Part shown: positions 1-8,502 of the stretch, piece by piece
Layout: each line of letters opens with the position of its first letter
How positions within the stretch are numbered: position 1 is the stretch's first letter
Assembly: GCF_012641395.1 (NCBI RefSeq)
Contig: NZ_JABAIH010000020.1
Location: 1 to 64,000 of the forward strand
Direction of reading: 5' to 3'
Source of the DNA: Rhizobium sp. P32RR-XVIII
GTDB lineage: Bacteria; Pseudomonadota; Alphaproteobacteria; Rhizobiales; Rhizobiaceae
Length of the DNA stretch: 64,000 nt
Program-made: the position numbers and the translations under genes
The notes under the pieces: generated by a model
Database searches by the model: none
Seen by the model: the letters and a program-made list of their open reading frames with translations, nothing else
What the model was told of the DNA's origin: nothing

Positions 1-208
1 GGTTGACCGTGCGCTCGCCGATCATGATGTCCCCCGAGGTGATGCCTTCCAACCCTGCGATCATGCGAAGCAGCGTGGACTTCCCACAGCCTGACGGGCC
101 GACAAGAACGACAAGTTCGCCATCGCCTATGTCGAGCGAGATGCCCTTGATGATTTCCGTGCCGCCGCCATAAGTCTTGCGGACGTCCTTGAGCTTGATA
201 CCGGCCAT
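1..208 (-). CDS. ugpC: Sugar/glycerol-3-phosphate ABC transporter ATP-binding protein, N-terminal part
   Basis: This is the ATPase of the importer encoded just upstream. It would hydrolyse ATP on the cytoplasmic face and drive uptake through UgpA and UgpE. Only the first 69 residues lie in the window; the rest runs off the left edge. They begin MAGIKLKDVRKTYGGG and include a perfect Walker A, GPSGCGKST, followed by LLRMIAGLE. The start ATG shares one base with the stop codon of ugpE (TAATG), so the two are translationally coupled. The assignment to Ugp rather than a generic sugar ATPase rests on the neighbouring ugpB, ugpA and ugpE. Confidence 0.88.
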   Translation of the reverse strand, partial: MAGIKLKDVRKTYGGGTEIIKGISLDIGDGELVVLVGPSGCGKSTLLRMIAGLEGITSGDIMIGERTVN

Positions 209-1056
209 TACTTCTCCGTCTCCACAAGACCTTTGACAAACCAGCGCTGCATGAGCACGACGATGACGATCGGCGGGATGATTGCGACGATCGCCGTCAC
301 CATTACGAAATTCCACGGCGTCGCCGCGTCGGCAAAATCCACCATCTTGCGCAGTCCAATGATGATCGTCGTCATCTGCGCGTCATTCGTGACGAGGAGC
401 GGCCAGAGATATTGCGTCCACCCGTAAATGAAGAGGATGACGAAGAGGGCTGCGATGTTCGTGCGCGACAGCGGCAGCAGGATATCGCGCATGAAGCGGA
501 ACGGACCGGCATTGTCGATGCGCGCGGCTTCCACCAGCTCTCCGGGGATCGTCAGGAAGAACTGACGGAAGAGGAAGGTTGCCGTCGCCGAGGCCATGAG
601 CGGCAACGTCAGCCCGGCATAGGTATCGATCATGCCGAGATCGACGATCACCTTGTAGGTCGGCAGGATGCGCACCTCGACCGGCAGCATCAGGGTGATG
701 AAGATCATCCAGAAGAAGCCCATCCGGAAGGGAAAGCGGAAGAAGACGATCGCGAAGGCCGAGAGGAACGAGATCGCGATCTTGCCGACCGCAATTGCCA
801 GCGAGACCACGAACGTGTTCCACAGCATCCGTTCGAGGCTGACGCCGACGACGCGCTCGACGCCGCCGGACAGTGCCTCAGTGTAATTCTCCGCGAAATG
901 CCCGCCCGGCAGCAGCGTGATCGGCGGGCGCAGGATCTCCGCCGAGGTCATCGTGGAGGCAACGAAGGTGTAATAGATCGGGAAGGCGACAATAATGATC
1001 CCGAGGATCAGCATCAAGTGGCCGAAAAGGGTGGCGAGGGGGCGCTTTTCAATCAT
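208..1056 (-). CDS. ugpE: sn-glycerol-3-phosphate ABC transporter permease UgpE
   Basis: This is the second membrane subunit of the glycerol-3-phosphate importer, of the MalG/UgpE permease type, 282 residues long. Six hydrophobic segments can be read, the first near residues 13-33. The cytoplasmic EAA loop that contacts the ATPase is seen as VEAARIDNAGPFRFMRDILLPLS near residues 180-200. It lies 9 bp downstream of ugpA and overlaps the ugpC start by one base. The length is normal for the family and nothing is missing. The substrate is inferred from the ugpB-like binding protein in the same operon. Confidence 0.9.
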   Translation of the reverse strand: MIEKRPLATLFGHLMLILGIIIVAFPIYYTFVASTMTSAEILRPPITLLPGGHFAENYTEALSGGVERVVGVSLERMLWNTFVVSLAIAVGKIAISFLSAFAIVFFRFPFRMGFFWMIFITLMLPVEVRILPTYKVIVDLGMIDTYAGLTLPLMASATATFLFRQFFLTIPGELVEAARIDNAGPFRFMRDILLPLSRTNIAALFVILFIYGWTQYLWPLLVTNDAQMTTIIIGLRKMVDFADAATPWNFVMVTAIVAIIPPIVIVVLMQRWFVKGLVETEK

Positions 1057-1065
1057 CGACCGACC

Positions 1066-1947
1066 TCACGCGTAGTGGACCCGGCGTTCCACGAAGCGGA
1101 ACTGGAAGGCGGTGAGCGCGATGACGATCACCATCAAGATAACCGACTGTGCCGCCGAGGAGCCGAGGTTGAGGTTCACGAAGCCGTCGTTGTAAACCTT
1201 GTAGACCAATGTCTCGGTCGCCCTGGCGGGGCCACCGCCGGTCACGGAATGGATGATGCCGAAGGTATCGAAGAAGGCATAAACGGTATTGACGACAAGC
1301 AGGAAGAAGGTCGTCGGCGCCAGCAGCGGAAAGACGATGGTCCAGAAGCGCCGGTTGCCGCGCGCGCCGTCGATGGCCGCCGCTTCGATCAGGGATTTCG
1401 GGATTGCCTGCAGCCCGGCGACGAAGAAGAGAAAATTGTAGCTTATCTGCTTCCAGGCAGCCGCGACTATCACCAGCGCCATAGCCTGGTTGCCGTTGAG
1501 CAGCGGGTCCCAAAGGAATCCGTTGCGCCGCAGGAGATAGGCGAAGGTGCCCATGGCCGGATTGAACATGAAGAGCCACAGCATGCCGGCCACGGCGGGC
1601 GCGACGGCATAGGGCCAGATTAGCAGGGTACGATAGAAACCCTGTCCACGCACGACCTTGTCGGCCGCGGTCGCGAGCGCGAGCGCCATGACCATCGCCA
1701 GCAGGGCGGTCGCTACGCTGAAGATGATCGTTACCTGCAAGGAGTGAAGATAGTTTTCGTCGCCAAGCACCGACCTGAAATTGAAGAGCCCCGCGAAGCT
1801 GCTCTTCAGCCCGAAGGGGTCCTCGCGCTGTGTCGATTGATAAAGCGCCTGGCTCGCAGGCCAGAAGAAAAAGATGACGGTAAGCGCGATCTGCGGCGCC
1901 ACCAGGAAATACGGAAGGATCTTGTTGGGAAAGACGACACGCTGCAA
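1066..1947 (-). CDS. ugpA: sn-glycerol-3-phosphate ABC transporter permease UgpA
   Basis: This is the first inner-membrane permease subunit (MalF/UgpA type). I chose a TTG start at 1947, giving 293 residues beginning (M)QRVVFPNKILPY. A strong AGGAGG lies 5 bases before that TTG, and the N-terminus and length then match known UgpA proteins. A longer reading frame back to 1986 has no such ribosome site. The EAA loop reads IEAAAIDGARGNRRFWTIVFP. It sits 62 bp after ugpB and 9 bp before ugpE, all on the same strand. Confidence 0.9.
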   Translation of the reverse strand: MQRVVFPNKILPYFLVAPQIALTVIFFFWPASQALYQSTQREDPFGLKSSFAGLFNFRSVLGDENYLHSLQVTIIFSVATALLAMVMALALATAADKVVRGQGFYRTLLIWPYAVAPAVAGMLWLFMFNPAMGTFAYLLRRNGFLWDPLLNGNQAMALVIVAAAWKQISYNFLFFVAGLQAIPKSLIEAAAIDGARGNRRFWTIVFPLLAPTTFFLLVVNTVYAFFDTFGIIHSVTGGGPARATETLVYKVYNDGFVNLNLGSSAAQSVILMVIVIALTAFQFRFVERRVHYA

Positions 1948-2009
1948 TGCGGCCTCCTGTAAAGCGGACGGAACGCCCGCGACCAAGAGGCCGCGGGCGA
2001 CAGGAGATT

Positions 2010-3317
2010 TTAGTTGCCGAGCGCCTGCTGGATCGCCGCGTTGCCGCGTTCGACTGCCTTATCGAGCGCCGTCTTGGCGTCCTGCTTGCCGGCAAGCATG
2101 GCTTCGAACTCTTCGTTCATGATGTCACGCACCTGTGGCAGGTTGATCAGGCGAACGCCCTTGGAATTTTCCGTCGGAGCCTTGCCCATCATCTGCAGGA
2201 TCGGCGTTTCGCGGCCGGGGTTCTTGTCGTAGAAGCCCGACTTCTTCGTCTCCTCGTAGGCTGCCATCGTTACCGGCATGTAGCCGGAAACCTGATGCAG
2301 GCGCGCCTGGATCTTGGTCTGCGAGAGGAAGTGGAAGAATTCGGCGATGCCCTTATATTCGGCATCCGACTTTCCGGCGAACACCCAAAGGCTTGCGCCG
2401 CCCGGAATCGTGTTCTGCGGCCGGCCTTCGCCCTCGTAATAGGGAAGCTGGCCGATACCGTAGTTCATCTTCGACTTGATGATGTCGCCAAGCCCGCCGG
2501 AAGATTCGGTCATGATCCCGCATTCGCCCGAGGTGAAGAGTTGCTTGGCTTCCGAGGTCCTGCCACCATAGCGGAAAGTGCCGTCCTTTGCGAGATCGGC
2601 GATTGCCTGGAAGTGCTGGACGAAAAGCGGCGAGTTGAACTCAAGCTTTACGTCAGTACCGCCAAGGCCGTTCTCGTTGGCCCCGTAGGCGACATTGTTC
2701 CAGGCGGCGAAGTTCTCGGTCTGAATCCAGGTCAGCCAGGTCGAGGTAAACCCGCAAGGGGCCGCACCGCTCGACTTGATCTTCTTCGCCGCCTCGAAGA
2801 CTTCGGGCCAGGTCTTCGGCGGGGCCTCGGCATCGAGCCCTGCCTTCGTGAAGATATCCTTGTTGTAGAAGAGGATTGGAGAAGAAGAGTTGTAGGGGAA
2901 GGACAGCATCGTGCCGTCCGGCTTCGAATAATAAGCGACGATGCCCGGCAAATATTGCGACTTATCGAATGTGTAGCCGCCTTTCTTCAGGATCTCGGCC
3001 GCCGGCATGACGGCGCCCTCGGCGGCCATCATCAGGCCGCTGCCAGCGTCAAAGACCTGCAGGATCGCCGGCGGCTGCTTGGATCGGAATGCCGCGATGC
3101 CGGCATTGAGCGCTTCCGGATAGGTGCCCTTGAAAACGGGCACGATCTTGTATTCGCTCTGGCTCTCGTTGAATTCCTTGGAAAGCTGCTCGACGACCTC
3201 GTTGTTGGCGCCGGCCATGGCGTGCCACCACTGTAGTTCGGTAGCCGCGAAGGCATGCGGTGTGCCGGCCGAAAGCGTGATGGCTGCGACGGAAGCGAAA
3301 AGTAAACGTTTGGACAT
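2010..3317 (-). CDS. ugpB: sn-glycerol-3-phosphate ABC transporter substrate-binding protein UgpB
   Basis: This is the periplasmic solute-binding protein of the Ugp importer, 435 residues from the ATG at 3317. It opens with a clear Sec signal peptide (MSKRLLFASVAAITLSAG, cleavage near AFA). The mature start ATELQWWHAMAGANNEVVEQ is the UgpB/extracellular family 1 signature. The run WLTWIQTENFAAWNN and the region GGASLWVFAGKS also fit UgpB. The frame stays open upstream to 3446, but GGAGG lies just before 3317 and the signal peptide begins there. It is the first gene of ugpBAEC. In enterics and rhizobia ugp genes are usually PhoB-controlled, but I could not identify a convincing Pho box here. 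Confidence 0.92.
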   Translation of the reverse strand: MSKRLLFASVAAITLSAGTPHAFAATELQWWHAMAGANNEVVEQLSKEFNESQSEYKIVPVFKGTYPEALNAGIAAFRSKQPPAILQVFDAGSGLMMAAEGAVMPAAEILKKGGYTFDKSQYLPGIVAYYSKPDGTMLSFPYNSSSPILFYNKDIFTKAGLDAEAPPKTWPEVFEAAKKIKSSGAAPCGFTSTWLTWIQTENFAAWNNVAYGANENGLGGTDVKLEFNSPLFVQHFQAIADLAKDGTFRYGGRTSEAKQLFTSGECGIMTESSGGLGDIIKSKMNYGIGQLPYYEGEGRPQNTIPGGASLWVFAGKSDAEYKGIAEFFHFLSQTKIQARLHQVSGYMPVTMAAYEETKKSGFYDKNPGRETPILQMMGKAPTENSKGVRLINLPQVRDIMNEEFEAMLAGKQDAKTALDKAVERGNAAIQQALGN

Positions 3318-3827
3318 GGTTCCTCCCTGTGTTTGTCCGTTGCCAAAGATTGACAAGCCTCCCGCGCGACCCTCCTCGATCGTCTCGGAAATCCTGTCTG
3401 CCCTTTTCTGCCGAAAGCGAAAAGCTCCCGATGCAAAGCTGTGCATCCGAAAGAACTAGGACGCTTTCACGATCCGTCTAGCGGCCCGCCAAGGGCGGCG
3501 GTTCTAGAGCGCCTCGTGAGCGCTGGCTCTCACGGTGAGTTGCGATATGAATATCGGTGATCTTCCAGTATTTCGATAAGAGCACAACTATTATTTTCAG
3601 GTTAGAAAACTCAGATCCACATGATCCGCCTTCGTTATTGCGGTTGGCATGCAAGGGGGGAACTCGCCAGCGAGAAATCGATGCCGGCTTTCGTCCTGCC
3701 GTGCTGCTCCAAGCGGCTGAGCGACCTCGTCATCGAAAGTCAAATTGCAGGAGCACAGTCGCGAGATATCGTAGCCAATCTCGCGAAACCTGCGATCGCA
3801 ACCTGCGTTGGTCCGTCTTGGCCCGGC
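3318..3827. other. Intergenic region upstream of ugpB
   Basis: About 510 bases without a supported gene. It must hold the ugpB promoter and leader. Short open frames on both strands have no recognisable content. No clean pair of Pho-box half sites was found, and no IS ends or strong hairpin were seen. Confidence 0.5.
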
Positions 3828-4045
3828 TCAGATGTCTATGAAAACTGCGTCACCGATCCGGAGCATGCCGTTCCGCTTCGGAGCGCAGTAGACGCCCATG
3901 TTCCGATTGCCGAATTTCATGACATTCCGAAGGATCTCCGGATCGTTCTCCAAGCCTTCTTGAGCAATTATCGTGAAGCCGCAGCGCTTGGTTGGTGCAA
4001 TCACAGTACCTGGAACCTCTCCTAGCCGAATGGCTGCATGGATCC
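3828..4045 (-). pseudogene. C-terminal remnant of a MOSC-domain protein
   Basis: Read on the minus strand, one frame gives about 70 residues ending at a TGA (3828-3830). They include GTVIAPTKRCGFTIIAQEG, then DPEILRNVMKFGNRNMGVYC and RIGDAVFI. This is the pattern of the C-terminal part of MOSC-domain (molybdenum cofactor sulfurase C-terminal-like) proteins, with the Cys of KRCG kept. The first half of the protein, including any start codon, is missing. Sequence upstream switches abruptly to a different fragment at about 4045. It is most likely a decayed gene end left by a deletion or rearrangement. Confidence 0.55.
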
Positions 4046-4048
4046 ACG

Positions 4049-4111
4049 TCAGTGCTGATCTGGTTTTTTGTCATTGCCGTGTTCATCGTGCCGCTGATCT
4101 GGCGCTTCTGA
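4049..4111 (+). pseudogene. Possible C-terminal tail of a membrane transporter
   Basis: Twenty plus-strand codons ending in TGA encode SVLIWFFVIAVFIVPLIWRF. This is one transmembrane helix with an arginine-containing end, like the last helix of DHA2-type MFS exporters. No start or earlier helices are present and it abuts the MOSC fragment. The family call is tentative because a single helix carries little information. Confidence 0.25.
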
Positions 4112-4139
4112 GGGGACGGCCGACGCTCAAGCCGCTGGG

Positions 4140-5864
4140 CTATTTCGATTTGACGAGCCCCGAGAACCCGGCGACCGCCAGCAGGCTCAAGGCCCAGCCG
4201 ATGACGGATTGGAGGAAATAGTAATTCAAGGTGAATGTTCCGTTAGGCTTGATCGAGTCCGGTCGCCAATATTCCCTTTGTCCGATGGATGCCACCGGCA
4301 GGAGAACGTCCAGCGAATACATCAGCGCGTTGAACTCCGGATAGCTGGCTGCTTCCGGCTGATTGCGAAAGCAGGAAAGTTGGTTCTCTCCGGCGTCCGC
4401 GCGTCCGGTCAGGACCTGTCCGCTCGACGGCATGAAGCGGCTTTCGGTCCGTTCAAGATCGCACATCGTCCATTCAGGTGAACGCAGGACCACAGGACTG
4501 TTCGGTTTCATCGCTCCACTCCGATAGGCTATGGCGAATACGACCGTGCCCATTGCCCAGAACAGCATGAGCCAGACCAGCGCCAGAAGGGGCTGGCGCC
4601 CGTAGCGAAGGGTTATTGCGAGAACGCCGTCCATGGTCGCAAGGGCGACGCGAAGCAGCGGACTTTTTGCCCGAGCGCGCCGTGCCCGCCGCTGCAACCG
4701 TTCCTTGGTAATCAGGACCGCGCGGGCATCCTCATCATGGCCCATCTGCCGCAGCACCGTTGAAAGATGTTCATAAGGCTGCGGCCAGAAATCCGCTTTC
4801 CAGCGGTCCGGCGTTTGGCGGGACAACCAGTCGAGCCGGCTTTCCGCATCGACCGGCCCACCGATGAAGGCACCATATTGGCAACGGTTCAGCAACAGAT
4901 CGCCGATTTGCGGCCAGCTTGCCTGGTCATCGTCGATCGCCCCCATCGTTGTGGCCGTGAGATCGAGCGTACCGATAACCGACGCGTTCTGCCGCAGGAA
5001 GAAGGCACCATCGATCGTGGTGCGGTTGAGCCTCAGTGCATAGCCGCCGGGCTGCGAGAGCGATGCCGAAGTGCAATCGACGTCCCCGCCGAAGCGGGCG
5101 CCCAGCACGCGGACCTCTCCGACAATGGTCGCCCCGCGCAAGGCAAGGTCGCCTCCTGCCACGATCCCGTCGCCGTTCAAGGCAACTTCGCCCGGGCGCT
5201 CGATGCGCGCGCCGACTGCATTGACGTCGCGACTAAGGCGAACCGCTGAAAGATCGATGCCGCCGCGCACATCTGCGCCGCGCAATAGAATGCCGCCTCG
5301 GGTTTCCAATCCATTGGCATCAAGCGCGAGGCCGCCAGGTGAGGCGATCGACACGCCATCCGCCTCGAGGCTGCCGCCTAGGCGCGCGCCCGGAAGCCGG
5401 ACTTCGCCGCTTACCATTGCGCTGCGCAATGAGAGGCAACCACGCGCTTCGAGCCGTTCGGCCTGCAATCCGGGCAAAGCCGAGCCGTCCAGGAACAAAT
5501 TGTCGATGATGGCGGAGCGCAGCACCGGTGAGGCTTCGAAATGGCAGTCCTTGAGCCCGATATCGCGCGGAACCCGGCACCCCTCGAGGTCGAGAATACC
5601 GGTTATCCAGGCTCCGCTCAGCCTCACCCCCTTCTCATGGGAGCGGTAGCTGTCGTTGCCAAGAATGAGAAGGCGCAGAAGCTCGGCGCGCACGGTTCGT
5701 TCGGGGTCTTCCTGCTCCGGACGCAAGCCGTCACCTAACCTGTCGAAATCGCCCAACTGCAGATGCGCAACAACCTTGGCCTCGGCGGCGCTGAGAGGAT
5801 GGAAACCGGCAAGGCTGGAGGCGACGGGAACGGCAGATCCGGTGGCCGGTGCTTTCTCGTTCAT
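4140..5864 (-). CDS. Membrane protein with N-terminal right-handed-helix-like repeats
   Basis: This is a 574-residue protein of unknown function. Residues about 90-330 are a repetitive series rich in short units such as LRGADVRGGIDLSAVRL and LRGATIVGEVRVLGARFGG. They recur about every 20-25 residues and suggest a pentapeptide-like or beta-helix fold. A basic stretch follows (residues about 385-400, RRARRARAKS). After it come a hydrophobic helix near 420-445, a loop of about 80 residues with four cysteines, and a final helix near 545-570. That outline suggests a cytoplasmic beta-helix tethered to a two-helix membrane domain that might resemble an ion-channel pore. Similar rhizobial proteins are often called membrane-associated oxidoreductases, but I see no cofactor motif that supports such a reaction. 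It stands alone, with no operon partner. Confidence 0.65.
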   Translation of the reverse strand: MNEKAPATGSAVPVASSLAGFHPLSAAEAKVVAHLQLGDFDRLGDGLRPEQEDPERTVRAELLRLLILGNDSYRSHEKGVRLSGAWITGILDLEGCRVPRDIGLKDCHFEASPVLRSAIIDNLFLDGSALPGLQAERLEARGCLSLRSAMVSGEVRLPGARLGGSLEADGVSIASPGGLALDANGLETRGGILLRGADVRGGIDLSAVRLSRDVNAVGARIERPGEVALNGDGIVAGGDLALRGATIVGEVRVLGARFGGDVDCTSASLSQPGGYALRLNRTTIDGAFFLRQNASVIGTLDLTATTMGAIDDDQASWPQIGDLLLNRCQYGAFIGGPVDAESRLDWLSRQTPDRWKADFWPQPYEHLSTVLRQMGHDEDARAVLITKERLQRRARRARAKSPLLRVALATMDGVLAITLRYGRQPLLALVWLMLFWAMGTVVFAIAYRSGAMKPNSPVVLRSPEWTMCDLERTESRFMPSSGQVLTGRADAGENQLSCFRNQPEAASYPEFNALMYSLDVLLPVASIGQREYWRPDSIKPNGTFTLNYYFLQSVIGWALSLLAVAGFSGLVKSK

Positions 5865-6405
5865 AAGCCCGGCATCCGGTTGGCCCCGGTTGCAGACTTT
5901 CGCCGACCGGTTGGCCTTGAGGTCTTCCCAGACCCCCGTTCCGGTTGGGAGGCGATAGAGGCGGGTCTGCTCATACTATTTTTCCCTGCGATCGCGCTCA
6001 GGCAGGCAATCCAAACAGCCGATGCCGCGAGCATGCTTTCCAACGGTGCCCGCTTCGACGGTAGGACAATTCGATCACGCGGCGAATGTCCCGTTCGATG
6101 GTCAGTATTGTGAGTGATTGATTTTGCCGTTTTCAAGACGGGTCAATAGCTGTCGCCTGTCGCAAGGGCTTTTGGCGTCGAAAAGCGCGAAGATGCCACG
6201 ACATGTCGGACCGGCAGCAAAGTTTCTGGATTCGATGCCGATCACAGCCCGACGCATGCGATGCTAAGATATCGCTACATGTATCAGTGCCCATCCGGAC
6301 CGGCTCTTGCGCCGCATCGGAATGAGGTCAGTCGGGGCACGAGTCAGGTTTGCCTGCCTTGAGTGCGCGCTATCATTCCTTCATCACCTGCCGAAAGCCT
6401 GGGCG
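5865..6405. other. Intergenic region between the repeat protein and the Mrp operon
   Basis: About 540 bases between divergently transcribed genes. It should contain promoters for both, including the antiporter operon starting at 6406. Open frames here (for example on the minus strand from 6136) have no family signal. No clear hairpin, repeat or IS end was seen. Confidence 0.5.
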
Positions 6406-6936
6406 ATGCCAGATCACCATGGAACAACGCAACGACGCGTAGCGGGATTGCCGCAGAGCCTAATTCTTCTCTGGGGATTTTTGTTTGTTGTCTGGCTGAT
6501 AGTCAATTCGTCGGTGGAGCCGCCAATCCTCGCAACCGGCGCGCTGGCCTCACTAGCGGTGGCCGCGATATTCGTGCGCCGCGGCGATGTCTGGCGGATC
6601 AGGCTGACTCCGCGCAAGGTCTTCCATTTCCTCGCCTATACCGGCGTCTTCCTGGTCGAGCTGGTGAAGGCGAACATCAACATGCTGCGCTACGTCTATG
6701 CGCCGCGCATCGATATTCGCCCCGGCATCGTCAAGGTCAGGATGCCGCTCAAATCGCCGATTGGGCGGCTGGCTTTGGCGAATTCGATCGCGCTGACGCC
6801 CGGCTCGCTGGTCATGGACCTCAGGGGCGATACCCTCTTCGTTCATTGGCTTGATGTCGGGACCACCGATCCGGAGGAGGCGACGCGGGTGATCATCGGC
6901 CCATTCGAAAAGCACTTGGAGGCGGTCTTTGGCTGA
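6406..6936 (+). CDS. mnhE: Mrp-type cation/H+ antiporter subunit E
   Basis: This is the MnhE/MrpE/PhaE subunit of a multisubunit monovalent cation/proton antiporter in the inner membrane. I start it at the ATG at 6406 (MPDHHGTTQRR), giving 176 residues; the open frame reaches back to 6307 but the extra residues are not family-like. Two hydrophobic segments follow (about 15-55). The family hallmark comes next, FLVELVKANINMLRYVYAPR, then LANSIALTPGSLVMDL and FVHWLDVGT. It is the first gene of a seven-gene plus-strand operon, and its last 8 bases overlap mnhF. Confidence 0.9.
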   Translation: MPDHHGTTQRRVAGLPQSLILLWGFLFVVWLIVNSSVEPPILATGALASLAVAAIFVRRGDVWRIRLTPRKVFHFLAYTGVFLVELVKANINMLRYVYAPRIDIRPGIVKVRMPLKSPIGRLALANSIALTPGSLVMDLRGDTLFVHWLDVGTTDPEEATRVIIGPFEKHLEAVFG

Positions 6937-7189
6937 GATCATTCTGCAGATCGCCGTCGTCCTGATCTTCTTCGGCATCGTCTTCGGCGTGTTGCGGCTG
7001 GTGATCGGCCGGATGGCGATCGATCGGGCGGTGGCCATCGATATGCTGACGGTGGTGACGATCTCGCTGATTGCTCTTTACGCTCATATTTCAGGACGCT
7101 TCGTCTATCTCGACGTCGCCCTTGTCTATGGGTTGCTGAGCTTTCTGGCGGTCCTCGCCATCGCCCGCTTTCTGGAAAAGGGGCCGTAA
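6929..7189 (+). CDS. mnhF: Mrp-type antiporter subunit F
   Basis: This is the small three-helix MnhF/MrpF subunit, 86 residues. Hydrophobic segments lie at about 5-25, 35-52 and 58-80. The conserved IDRAVAIDMLTVV region with its acidic residue in a helix is present. It starts inside the 3' end of mnhE and ends 5 bp before the next gene, so it is certainly co-transcribed. Confidence 0.9.
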   Translation: MAEIILQIAVVLIFFGIVFGVLRLVIGRMAIDRAVAIDMLTVVTISLIALYAHISGRFVYLDVALVYGLLSFLAVLAIARFLEKGP

Positions 7190-7194
7190 CCGTC

Positions 7195-7446
7195 ATGCTG
7201 GAATTGCTGATCCTATTGATGTGCGGCAGCATTCTGGTGAGTGGCGTCCTTGCAGTGATGCTCGATAACCTCATGGCGGCGATGGTCAGCGCCGGGCTGG
7301 CAAGCCTGTTTGCGGCGGCGTCTTACGTGCTCTTGGCGGCGCCCGATGTCGCCATGGCCGAGGCTGCGATCGGATCAGGGCTGGCGACGCTGATCTTCCT
7401 TTACGCGATCCGCAAGACCAGAGGCGGAGGACCTGTCGATGAGTGA
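7195..7446 (+). CDS. Stand-alone MbhD-like (DUF4040) subunit
   Basis: An 83-residue, three-helix protein with the signature of the MbhD/DUF4040 family: LDNLMAAMVSAGLASLFAA followed by LAAPDVAMAEAAIGSGL. In ordinary bacterial Mrp antiporters this domain is the C-terminal part of the large MrpA subunit. Here it is a separate gene, as in archaeal membrane-bound hydrogenase (Mbh) operons. The acidic helix DVAMAEAAIG is intact, so a role in the ion path is plausible. It overlaps mnhG by 8 bp. Confidence 0.87.
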   Translation: MLELLILLMCGSILVSGVLAVMLDNLMAAMVSAGLASLFAAASYVLLAAPDVAMAEAAIGSGLATLIFLYAIRKTRGGGPVDE

Positions 7447-7783
7447 GCTGATCGGCAGTCTCGTCATTCTTGTCGGCGCCTTCTTCCTGTTTTCCGCAGG
7501 CCTCGGCCTCTTGCGCATGCCTGACGTCTTCACCCGCATACAGGCGGGGACCAAGGCCTCGACCCTGGGCAACATTCTGGTTCTTGCCGGCCTCGGTATC
7601 TATCATCCGGACTGGTCCCTCAAATTGCTCATCGTCGCGTATTTCGTTCTGATGACCAATCCGCTGTCCTCACATGCGTTGTCGCGGGCCGCGCATGCAA
7701 TCCGCACACCGATGGCGGCGACGACCATCGTTGACGCTCTGCGGGAGGAGAAGGACGACGCTGCTGAAGAGGGCTTTAGATGA
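7439..7783 (+). CDS. mnhG: Mrp-type antiporter subunit G
   Basis: This is the MnhG/MrpG/PhaG subunit, 114 residues with three hydrophobic helices. The family signature GLLRMPDVFTRIQAGTKASTLG is present near residues 23-45. The C-terminus is acidic and hydrophilic (REEKDDAAEEGF). It starts 8 bp inside the MbhD-like gene and its stop overlaps the next start by 4 bases (ATGA), consistent with tight translational coupling. Confidence 0.92.
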   Translation: MSELIGSLVILVGAFFLFSAGLGLLRMPDVFTRIQAGTKASTLGNILVLAGLGIYHPDWSLKLLIVAYFVLMTNPLSSHALSRAAHAIRTPMAATTIVDALREEKDDAAEEGFR

Positions 7784-8478
7784 GGCGCGCGTTCAGCTTC
7801 CTCGCCGTGCTGGCATTCGGCGTCATCTTTGCTGAACTTGTCAGCGGATATGGCGAGCGTCAGACGCTCTCCGCCTTGGCAATACATTATCTGACTGAAG
7901 TTCCGGCTGATCTCGGGGCCTCCAATGTCGTGACCGGAATTCTGATCTCATTTCGCGGCTTCGATACGCTGGGAGAGGTCACGGTGCTGTTCATGGTGGC
8001 GGCAAGTGTCGGCCTGCTCCTGGCGAGTGAAGCGGATGAGAAGCCGCTTTCCCGTCCCGTTGTCCGCGGCAAAGAGCAGCGGCCGAGCGAGTTGGTGCGG
8101 AACGGCGCGGAGGTGGTGCTTCCACTCATCTTCCTTTTTGGCATCTATGTGATCATCAATGGCCACCTTTCGGCTGGCGGAGGCTTCCAGGGGGGCGCGG
8201 TCGTCGCCTCGGGTGTGATGCTTATGATGCTCGCCTATCCCACCGGGCCGATTCACCACGGTTTTCTAACCATCACGGAAACGCTTGCCGGCGTTTTCTA
8301 TGTCTCCATCGGCATCCTGGGCATGGTCTTCGCCGGTGGCTTTCTCGACAGTCATATTCTGCCGCGCGGCAACTTCGGGACACTCTTCAGCGCCGGGGCC
8401 ATCCCACTGATATCGACCCTGCTCGGCATCAAGGTCGGCGCGGAATTGAGTGTCGTCATCGACCGCTTCCGCAGCTGA
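7780..8478 (+). CDS. mnhB: Fusion of MbhE-like domain and Mrp subunit B
   Basis: A 232-residue membrane protein with two parts. Residues 1-85 match the MbhE-like domain normally found at the C-terminal end of MrpA: NVVTGILISFRGFDTLGEVTVL is its hallmark. Residues about 100-230 are MnhB/MrpB, with LIFLFGIYVIINGHLSAGGG followed by FQGGAVVASGVMLMML. So the tail of MrpA has moved onto the front of MrpB. About six hydrophobic helices are seen. It overlaps mnhG by 4 bases and ends 24 bp before mnhC, where GGAGG supports the mnhC start. It should act in the same cation/proton antiporter as its neighbours. Confidence 0.9.
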   Translation: MRRAFSFLAVLAFGVIFAELVSGYGERQTLSALAIHYLTEVPADLGASNVVTGILISFRGFDTLGEVTVLFMVAASVGLLLASEADEKPLSRPVVRGKEQRPSELVRNGAEVVLPLIFLFGIYVIINGHLSAGGGFQGGAVVASGVMLMMLAYPTGPIHHGFLTITETLAGVFYVSIGILGMVFAGGFLDSHILPRGNFGTLFSAGAIPLISTLLGIKVGAELSVVIDRFRS

Positions 8479-8502
8479 GCCGCGCGGAGGCAAGGGATCA
8501 CC

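Noticed and set aside
412..3236. Long plus-strand open frames opposite the ugp genes (412-1623 and 1947-3236)
   Set aside because: They are antisense shadows of high-GC coding sequence, rich in Arg/Asp/His/Gln with no domains, while the minus strand encodes clear Ugp proteins.
3318..3480. Possible Pho box upstream of ugpB (around TTGACAAG)
   Set aside because: Only weak half-site similarity with wrong spacing; not enough to call a PhoB site.
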